A stretch of 5,956 nt of DNA from Bacteroidota bacterium (lineage in GTDB: Bacteria > Bacteroidota > Ignavibacteria > UBA10030 > UBA8401), in the NCBI GenBank assembly GCA_023229405.1, contig JALNZH010000236.1, positions 1-5,956 of the forward strand, written 5' to 3'. A model generated the notes under the pieces. It ran no database searches, had not been told where the DNA came from, and worked only from the letters and a program-made list of their open reading frames with translations. The position numbers and the translations under genes were made by a program. Positions 1 through 5,486 of this stretch are shown here, piece by piece (position 1 is the first letter of the stretch; every line of letters starts with the position of its first letter).

Positions 1-69
1 CCGGATAACTTCAGCCAGATCGTCCTTAAAATCCTCATAAAACAGATGGCAATGAGAGTCAATAAACAT
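1..69 (-). CDS. tatD: TatD-family metal-dependent hydrolase, N-terminal fragment
   Basis: Reading leftward from the ATG at 69-67, 23 codons stay open to the window edge and begin MFIDSHCHL, followed by an acidic helix ending DDLAEVIR. The HxH pair (His6 and His8) in a DSHCHL context at the extreme N terminus is the first signature of the TatD/YcfH/YabD family. These are TIM-barrel hydrolases that use two metals and act as 3'-5' exonucleases or DNases in the cytoplasm. The start is well fixed because the motif sits where the family normally begins. The ATG lies inside the end of the upstream glycosyltransferase gene, with an 11-base overlap. There is no good Shine-Dalgarno sequence at normal distance: GAAGG at 90-86 is 16 bases away and only GTGG at 80-77 is close. 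Translation therefore probably depends on coupling. Only about a tenth of the usual roughly 255 residues is visible, so the exact subfamily cannot be judged. Confidence 0.85.
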   Translation of the reverse strand, partial: MFIDSHCHLFYEDFKDDLAEVIR

Positions 70-1924
70 ATTTATACCACAAATACCTTCCTGATGTTTT
101 TTTCCAAAATGAAAATTTCGATGTGCTGGCAAATACCTTAATCCGACGAACTTTCAGCGGATCCAGCCAGAAATTTCTCCGACCTTCTTCCATGCAGAGT
201 GCAAATACATACCCTGCATCTTTCACCATACCTTTGATCATTTCATTTACATATCCGTTCGGATAGGTAAACGTAATTACTGCTGAGGAAAGCTCTTCCT
301 CCAATATTTTTTTCGATCCGGCAATTTCATTTACCTTCTCTGCATCAGCAACAAGATTCATTTTTGGTTTGGCGTGAGAGAATGAACCGATCTCAAAACC
401 GTTTGCCTGCAGTTTTCGCGCCTGATCGAATGATATACATTGAAGACCATCAATCGACTGTTGGTTCGTTTGTACCATGAACACTGCCGTAAAACCGTAC
501 CGTTGTAACAATGGGGCTGCATTCGAGAAATTATCGGCCAACGGATCAAATGTTAACACCACCGGCTTTTGTGGAAGTCGTTTTTTAAATGCGGAGATCT
601 CCTGCAGATCAAAAAAATTCAACGAAGTGAATCCGTTCGATTTCAAAAATGTCAGCTGTGCTTCAAATTCTCTGGCAGAAATTAAGTGTTCTTCCCCCTC
701 TCGAATCCCTGCGCGATTATTGCCAAACAGGTCCGCGCAATATTTCCAATTCCGGAATGATGCCGTTGGTTTTGCAATCGCAGGAGAATCTGTATCACCG
801 AAAGCAATGCGGTAATACGACAGTACGGGCACCTCAGTGCTCCTTTTCTTTTTGGCAACGGCTTCGGTGTAAACTGCATTCAATTGTGAAGTGACAGCTG
901 TGATCTCGAAATTCTTTTCAATAAATTCACGCCCCCATGCTCCAGATATTTTATCCGGATGTTCCAATGCGAACAGGATGGACCGGACAGACTCTGACAC
1001 ATCGATCGGCCTCCGCGCATCCAGATCGCCGAAGTTCGTTACCAATGCTTCTTTGGCGGTTTCTTCCGAAATAATCCCGACAAAGTTCGATTCGCCGATC
1101 GACACAACCGGAGAACCGCACGCCAGAGCTTCCATCGCCACCCTGCCCGAACCGACGATCAAGTCTGATTCGCGATAAATTTTTTCAACATCCTTGCTGA
1201 AACCTTTTGCTATAATAAAATCTGTTCCCACCTTGCGATTTATCGCATGGATAGCGGGAATGATCTTACTCTTTTCATTCATTCCGCCGATGATATGAAA
1301 TTCCACATTGCGGTACGTTTCATAAATTTTCGGGAATACCTGTTCCACGATAATCAGCAATGTGTCCCCTTTAAATCCCGAAAGACGTCCGACGAATGAA
1401 ACAATCTTTTTCTCCCGTTGTGGCGGGCGATGCGGTTTCAACTCCCATTTTGTCAGATCGATTCCATTGTGAACAAGTGCTAATGTATCCAACGGGTATT
1501 TTAAATCACGGTTTAGATGATCATAAATCGATTTACAGACGGCAACCCGTTTTTCACCATAGATAGAAAACAGTTTCGAAGAAAAATGAAGGTGCTGCCT
1601 TCCGTGAATGGAAGATACTAACGGTACATCTCCGATTCGTGTCGCGAAATAACAGACCCAGCTCGCAGCGCGAGAGTGTGCATGGACGACATCGATCTGA
1701 TGGCTGTTAATGAATTGTTTCAGAAATGCAATGTTCTTTTTCCGTTGAGCAATATCCCGTTTGCCAATGGGATGTGAAATCACCTGCGCTTTTGTGGGAG
1801 TATAAAAGTTGTCAGAGATGATGTAGACGGAATGCCCTTCAGCGATCTGCGTGTCCGCCAGCGTAGCTGCAAAGGTTTCCGCACCTGTTACCTCAAACTG
1901 GGAAAGGACCTGTAATATATTCAC
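59..1924 (-). CDS. GT4-type glycosyltransferase fused to a degenerate polysaccharide-deacetylase (NodB/CE4-like) domain
   Basis: A 621-residue two-domain protein without a signal peptide or membrane segment, so probably cytosolic or peripheral. Residues 1-355 look like a GT-B fold glycosyltransferase of family 4: an N-terminal beta strand running into TGAE (13-16, the usual GGAE loop), HAHS (81-84), SSIHG (104-108), NGID (153-156), GRL plus a basic residue (179-185), and GSGRVAMEALACGSPVV (258-274), where Glu265 is the retained Glu of the donor-binding motif. Such enzymes move a sugar from a nucleotide-sugar to an acceptor; donor and acceptor cannot be read here. Residues 365-600 align by eye with polysaccharide deacetylases (VLSYYRI, FEAQLTFLKSNGF, VVLTFD, YGFTAVFMV, GFEIGS, FTYPNG, DAGYVFAL), but key catalytic positions are changed (see findings). 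The GTG start at 1924 is chosen because it opens directly into the first beta strand and is preceded by GAAGGA at 1938-1933 with an 8-base spacer. The gene overlaps the receptor gene by 4 bases (GTGA) and tatD by 11. The role is probably envelope or capsule polysaccharide synthesis, by inference. Confidence 0.85.
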   Translation of the reverse strand: MNILQVLSQFEVTGAETFAATLADTQIAEGHSVYIISDNFYTPTKAQVISHPIGKRDIAQRKKNIAFLKQFINSHQIDVVHAHSRAASWVCYFATRIGDVPLVSSIHGRQHLHFSSKLFSIYGEKRVAVCKSIYDHLNRDLKYPLDTLALVHNGIDLTKWELKPHRPPQREKKIVSFVGRLSGFKGDTLLIIVEQVFPKIYETYRNVEFHIIGGMNEKSKIIPAIHAINRKVGTDFIIAKGFSKDVEKIYRESDLIVGSGRVAMEALACGSPVVSIGESNFVGIISEETAKEALVTNFGDLDARRPIDVSESVRSILFALEHPDKISGAWGREFIEKNFEITAVTSQLNAVYTEAVAKKKRSTEVPVLSYYRIAFGDTDSPAIAKPTASFRNWKYCADLFGNNRAGIREGEEHLISAREFEAQLTFLKSNGFTSLNFFDLQEISAFKKRLPQKPVVLTFDPLADNFSNAAPLLQRYGFTAVFMVQTNQQSIDGLQCISFDQARKLQANGFEIGSFSHAKPKMNLVADAEKVNEIAGSKKILEEELSSAVITFTYPNGYVNEMIKGMVKDAGYVFALCMEEGRRNFWLDPLKVRRIKVFASTSKFSFWKKTSGRYLWYKYVY

Positions 1925-4185
1925 TGTAAAATTCCTTCAAACGATAGAACGAAATGCCGCGGGGGTGAAATATTCCCGATCAATTCGTTGTAATTATATC
2001 CGAACAGATTATTAATGTTCAATGTCGCCCGGACCGGGATTCCAAATTCAATGAGATTCAAACCGCACCGCGCATCAACAATATGATTGGCGACGCGCTG
2101 ACTGCCATTTTTGATCGGCGCCAGTTCCACCAATTTGTCGTCGATGGCTTCAATACGGCTCACGAACCGATAATCCGCACCGAACTCAAAGGGTTTCTTT
2201 GTCCATTCTGCGTTGATGCTGGCAATATGCCTAGGGCGGAAGCGGAGAAATGCTCCTGTTTTCGTATCAATTGCCCAGTTGTAATTATAATGTCCATCCA
2301 CGGTTACGGAATGGGATAAAAACGACGTCAGTACGCTGAGTTCAAACCCCCGGATTCTTGCCTGCGTAATATTTCTAAAGTTCAACGTCACTGCTTTTAC
2401 TGCCGTATCACTCTGCACGTTCGGTTCAATAAGGTCGCTGTAATCGGAATGGAAGAGCGCCGTCTCCAGTCGGAGGTTTTCAGTGAGATTGTTCGAACTG
2501 CTGATCTCGTATGCTTCGCTGTGTTCCGGCTGAAGGTTTATGCTTGGAATAATAATAGCAACACTGCCGGTGTTTTTTGTAGAAGTATACAATTCTCCGA
2601 TGGACGGAGCGCGAAATCCTCTCCCAGCGGATAATCGAACTGTGTGCCCTTCTTCTATTGTGTAACGTACTCCTAATTTCGGATTTGTCTGTTGATACTG
2701 TTGAAGCCCGATCACCTGCTGAAAATCGTGGCGAAGTCCGGCGATCGCCGAAAATCCTTTGGTAACCATATATTCATTCTGAAGGTACAGAGCGGCACCG
2801 TTCCCGTAATGATTTCCGAAAATATTCGCTTTCACACGCTCATAATTGCCGACAATTCCGGCTGTAAAGATATTGTTGCTGCCGATAGAAAGATTTCCTT
2901 GCAGTTCCGCAACCACCGCATCCGAGATTGACTCATCCATCCGTTTATTATTGAGGCTGTCTCGATACCAATTTCCTCTAAAGTGAACAGCCTTCGTTTC
3001 ATAATAAAAATCGTTCGTAACAAAGTGTTTATATTGAACGGCATTATTAAATCGAAGTGATGATACAGTAATGTTTTTCTGTGCATCTGCTGGACGAAGA
3101 GCGTTTTTCAAATCCTTCCACCAGAGAAAGTCCCCGCGGTATTGTTGAAACAGATTCGATGTAACGGTAATAGATTGATATGGAGAAAGATCATATTGTG
3201 CTTTCAAGAACGCGCTGTATTTTCTTCGCCAATCCTGTTCGCGGTAACCGTCGTCCGAGATACGCTGCACGGATGCGGCGACAGCTGCGTCTTCCGATCT
3301 CGTCGAAAAGCCGATCGACTGGCCATTCATCCATCGAGTATTATTGCTCCACTTCCATTGGTCGTATGCAGGATCGGAGTATACACCACCGTACAATTTC
3401 CACCACACCGTGGTATGTTCGTCAACCTCCTTCGTCAATACATTAATCACGCCTCCCAGTGCTCCCGATCCGTATAATGCCGAACCTGCCCCCTTCACCA
3501 CTTCCACTTTGTCAATCTGGAATACTGGAATCGACTCGAATGTAATTTCTCCCGTATCTCCGGAAAGCAGCGGAACGCCATCCATCAGCAGCAGCACCCG
3601 GCTTCCAACGCCGCGGCTGTACCCGCTCGATGCCCGGATATTAACCTGCGATTGCTGAAAATTTACGCCAGGAACATATCGGAGCACATCATCCAGTGCA
3701 ATTGTGTTTCGCTGTTCAAAAGCCCTTGCTTCGATAATGCTCATACTGACGGGAACTTCTTCCAATGATTGCTCCCGTTTGTTTGCCGTTACCACAACGG
3801 TCTGCGCTTGTATCACCGACGGTATAAGGGAAAACAGGAGTTCCAATGAATCGAACTGCCCGGCTATCTTCGATGCAGACTTGTACCCAACGGCAGAGAC
3901 AGAAATGGTTCTGCGATTGCTCGGTACGAAAACGAGTGAAAACTTCCCCTCCGCATCGGTCGCCGTTCCTATAGTTGTATTCACCACTACGACAGATGCT
4001 CCGATGATAGGTGCACCATCCTCCAACGAAACCACTTTTCCCGTTATAGCAATACCTCCTTGCGTCCATACGTTAGTTGTCAGACACAAAATGGCATAAA
4101 CCAATTTTCGTATAAAGAATATCTTTTTACAGAAATAGGGCTCCCTTAATACAGACAGTATCACCAAACAGATAACGAGAAGCAT
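1921..4185 (-). CDS. TonB-dependent outer-membrane receptor with N-terminal carboxypeptidase-regulatory-like domain
   Basis: A 754-residue receptor that imports a scarce ligand across the outer membrane using energy from TonB-ExbBD. Order of parts: a leader of about 42 residues; a CarboxypepD_reg-like beta sandwich (about 45-122; ITGKVVSLEDGAPIIGASV, then TDAEGKFSL and SAVGYKS); a candidate TonB box TVVVTA (129-134); a plug domain (about 140-252; LRYVPGVN, IRASSGYSRGVG, VLLLMDGVPLL, IDKVEVVKGAGSALYGSGALGGVINV); then a 22-strand barrel to the end. Barrel hallmarks are GRGFRAPSIGELY (521-533), LQPEHSEAYE (551-560) and the last-strand region NINNLFGYNYNEL (723-735). This layout resembles the siderophore/cobalamin/metal receptor class (FepA/BtuB-like, about 600-750 residues) more than the roughly 1000-residue SusC class. 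The substrate is not identifiable. The ATG at 4185 is favoured by AGGA at 4196-4193 with a 7-base spacer and by the TAATG junction with the lipoprotein gene. The chain ends FEGILQ, without the usual terminal aromatic residue. Confidence 0.93.
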   Translation of the reverse strand: MLLVICLVILSVLREPYFCKKIFFIRKLVYAILCLTTNVWTQGGIAITGKVVSLEDGAPIIGASVVVVNTTIGTATDAEGKFSLVFVPSNRRTISVSAVGYKSASKIAGQFDSLELLFSLIPSVIQAQTVVVTANKREQSLEEVPVSMSIIEARAFEQRNTIALDDVLRYVPGVNFQQSQVNIRASSGYSRGVGSRVLLLMDGVPLLSGDTGEITFESIPVFQIDKVEVVKGAGSALYGSGALGGVINVLTKEVDEHTTVWWKLYGGVYSDPAYDQWKWSNNTRWMNGQSIGFSTRSEDAAVAASVQRISDDGYREQDWRRKYSAFLKAQYDLSPYQSITVTSNLFQQYRGDFLWWKDLKNALRPADAQKNITVSSLRFNNAVQYKHFVTNDFYYETKAVHFRGNWYRDSLNNKRMDESISDAVVAELQGNLSIGSNNIFTAGIVGNYERVKANIFGNHYGNGAALYLQNEYMVTKGFSAIAGLRHDFQQVIGLQQYQQTNPKLGVRYTIEEGHTVRLSAGRGFRAPSIGELYTSTKNTGSVAIIIPSINLQPEHSEAYEISSSNNLTENLRLETALFHSDYSDLIEPNVQSDTAVKAVTLNFRNITQARIRGFELSVLTSFLSHSVTVDGHYNYNWAIDTKTGAFLRFRPRHIASINAEWTKKPFEFGADYRFVSRIEAIDDKLVELAPIKNGSQRVANHIVDARCGLNLIEFGIPVRATLNINNLFGYNYNELIGNISPPRHFVLSFEGILQ

Positions 4186-4697
4186 TAATGGATCCTGACT
4201 GGTTGAGGGGGTAAATGATAAAAATCGACAGTGAAGTTAACATTATTTGTAAATTTCCCATCCCCGATCACCAAGCTTTTGGGTGATGGATCGTTCGGTG
4301 ATACGGAATAAACGCTCACCACTTTCCATTGGGAAAAAACATCTTGTCCATATTGCTGAACGATGGCGACATAATAATAGATCTTTGGTTTCAGGAACAT
4401 TTCATACTGGACGGTTTTGCCGGAATCGACCGAAGAGCGGATATCGGCGCTAAATGGAATTACTCCTTCAATCACTTTAATGATTAACGTCTGGTATAAT
4501 GTATCGATTGGATAATATGGAACGGCAACGATGCGGAGATCGTTTAAACTATCTGCGGGAGGAAGCGATCCGACAAATGTAATACTCCCTCCAAAACCCG
4601 GTTCACTGACATTGTTGGGATTTAATCCTTCATCGCATCCGTCAAGTATCAGAATGCAGAAGACTACGGAGGAACATAGTAGAGTAAAAGATCTCAT
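4185..4697 (-). CDS. Putative outer-membrane lipoprotein partner of the TonB receptor
   Basis: A 170-residue protein with a short basic start (MR), a hydrophobic stretch to about residue 18 and a lipobox-like LDGC (18-21), so Cys21 would be lipidated after signal peptidase II cleavage. The mature part begins CDEGLNP, then PGFGGSITFVGSLPPADSL, DLRIVAVPYYPID and alternating hydrophobic strands, with an aromatic-rich YYYVAIVQQYG (107-117). This suggests a small beta-sandwich domain. I recognise the style from lipoproteins that precede TonB receptors in Ignavibacteria-type genomes, but cannot name a family. It is the first gene of the left-pointing operon and its stop overlaps the receptor start by one base (TAATG). 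A role as surface ligand-binding partner of the receptor is inferred from position alone. The ATG at 4697 is chosen because it leads straight into the signal peptide and no in-frame start lies just upstream; no clear Shine-Dalgarno sequence precedes it. Confidence 0.8.
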   Translation of the reverse strand: MRSFTLLCSSVVFCILILDGCDEGLNPNNVSEPGFGGSITFVGSLPPADSLNDLRIVAVPYYPIDTLYQTLIIKVIEGVIPFSADIRSSVDSGKTVQYEMFLKPKIYYYVAIVQQYGQDVFSQWKVVSVYSVSPNDPSPKSLVIGDGKFTNNVNFTVDFYHLPPQPVRIH

Positions 4698-4777
4698 TTG
4701 TTGAATTTCATCAGATTTTTCTACAAAATCACGAAAAAAGTTGTATATTTCAGCCAGAAAATCAAAAGGATGCCGCT
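4698..4777. promoter_or_regulatory. Divergent intergenic region with presumed promoters for both gene groups
   Basis: This is the only non-coding gap of any size in the window, and it separates the 5' ends of two divergent operons. Both must be transcribed from here or from inside the opposing genes. On the + strand TATATTTC (4744-4751) is one base off the Bacteroidota -7 consensus TAnnTTTG and lies 26 bases before the ATG at 4778, but no TTTG-type -33 element stands 19-21 bases upstream. On the - strand, TGATTTTG (4732-4725) is similarly near-consensus without a partner. The region is A/T-rich. The presence of a promoter is a sound inference; the exact boxes are weak guesses. Confidence 0.4.
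4764..4770 (+). promoter_or_regulatory. Ribosome binding site of the exported-protein gene
   Basis: AAAAGGA followed by a 7-base spacer before the ATG at 4778. It supports that start, which also opens directly into a signal peptide. Confidence 0.6.
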
Positions 4778-5476
4778 ATGAAGTTTTCGACATTGTTCGT
4801 TCTCATCGTGATGCTTTCATCGTCTCTACGCTCACAATCGATACTTGAAACGCACGATCCAAACCAGACTTTGACACCCGAACAGTGTATGGATATCATT
4901 AAAACTGCCTGGGATGGTTTAAAAGTACTCGCCGATGAATATCAAGGAAATATTTCCGAAAAGAATGAATTCGAATCTACTGTTGAATATAACGACCGTC
5001 TCAGAAAAGCCAAAGATGAGTATATCACCAAGATCAGAAAATTCTACAGCGATAACAAACTGAATTCAAAAGTATTCTCGGTATGGTTAAACGCAGAATT
5101 GAATAAATACGATGCGGATAACCAAACATACGGAATCAAATCCCCCACCCAAATTCTGATACAGCCAAAGAAAAAAGATATTGCGGTTATCATCCCAAAC
5201 AATAAGTATGTTACCATAACGGAAAAAAATTCCGGCGGTTACCGAAGAGCGTATATTCATCTCAATACAAAACCTGAATTCACTTGGTTTGTGAACAAAC
5301 AAACGGCGCAGGATGCCAAAAGCAAAGAGCAAAGTATCTATTTCAAATTTTTCTTTACACTTGACATATCATTCGACGAATCCGCCAATCAGGTAATATT
5401 ACAGGTGGTTCCCAATAAGATTACATTATTGAATCAAGGTGAAAATTTTACCTACTGGAGCGAGGATATTCGTTGA
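4778..5476 (+). CDS. Exported protein of unknown function
   Basis: A 232-residue protein I do not recognise as a named family. Residues 1-20 form a classic signal peptide: Lys2, a hydrophobic core LFVLIVML, then a polar SSSLRSQ end, with cleavage plausible just before or after Gln20. No lipobox Cys is present, so it should be periplasmic or secreted. The mature chain has a helical, charged N-terminal half (about 33-115) that carries EFESTVEYNDRLRKAKDEY (64-82). This FEsxxEYxxRL pattern recurs in uncharacterised exported bacterial proteins. A beta-rich C-terminal half (about 120-228) has alternating hydrophobic strands such as DIAVIIP, KYVTITEK and QVILQVVPNKITLL. There is one Cys (37) and no visible catalytic motif. 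It is probably co-transcribed with the fumarase gene, which starts 10 bases downstream. Structural or binding roles are as likely as enzymatic ones. Confidence 0.8.
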   Translation: MKFSTLFVLIVMLSSSLRSQSILETHDPNQTLTPEQCMDIIKTAWDGLKVLADEYQGNISEKNEFESTVEYNDRLRKAKDEYITKIRKFYSDNKLNSKVFSVWLNAELNKYDADNQTYGIKSPTQILIQPKKKDIAVIIPNNKYVTITEKNSGGYRRAYIHLNTKPEFTWFVNKQTAQDAKSKEQSIYFKFFFTLDISFDESANQVILQVVPNKITLLNQGENFTYWSEDIR

Positions 5477-5482
5477 GGAAGG
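5475..5482 (+). promoter_or_regulatory. Ribosome binding site of the fumarase gene, overlapping the preceding stop codon
   Basis: GAGGAAGG begins on the last two bases of the upstream TGA and stands 4 bases before the ATG at 5487. It is the strongest Shine-Dalgarno match in the window. It fixes the fumarase start and suggests that ribosomes finishing the upstream gene can re-initiate here. Confidence 0.7.
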
Positions 5483-5486
5483 TTGT

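Noticed and set aside
542..553. Possible frameshift explaining the altered TFDD motif
   Set aside because: The frame stays open with recognisable deacetylase-family sequence on both sides (VVLTFD before; NAAPLLQRYGFTAVFMV after), so the change is a local substitution and short deletion, not a frameshift.
1144..1153. Missing first Glu of the classic EX7E donor motif in the glycosyltransferase
   Set aside because: The GxGRxxxEAxAxG form seen here (258-270) is a common variant in GT4 enzymes, so it does not indicate loss of activity.
477..1178. + strand frames of 81-112 codons opposite the glycosyltransferase fusion
   Set aside because: They are antisense shadows of a gene with clear GT4 and NodB motifs; none has a signal peptide, motif or spacing that suggests a real gene.
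3142..3477. Overlapping + strand frames of 88-111 codons inside the receptor barrel
   Set aside because: There are several mutually overlapping antisense frames with no ribosome site or family motif.
3716..4069. 117-codon frame on the - strand overlapping the receptor in another phase
   Set aside because: It is out of frame with the real receptor domains and has low-complexity Arg/Gly/Cys-rich content; the receptor frame explains this DNA.
3704..4099. 131-codon open frame on the + strand inside the receptor gene
   Set aside because: It is antisense to the strongly recognisable CarboxypepD and plug region. The translation is Ser/Thr-rich with no domain character, as expected of a shadow frame.
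4722..4745. TACAA/TTGTA inverted repeat in the divergent intergenic gap
   Set aside because: The arms are only 5 bases with a 14-base spacer in A/T-rich DNA, well within chance; it is not supported as an operator.
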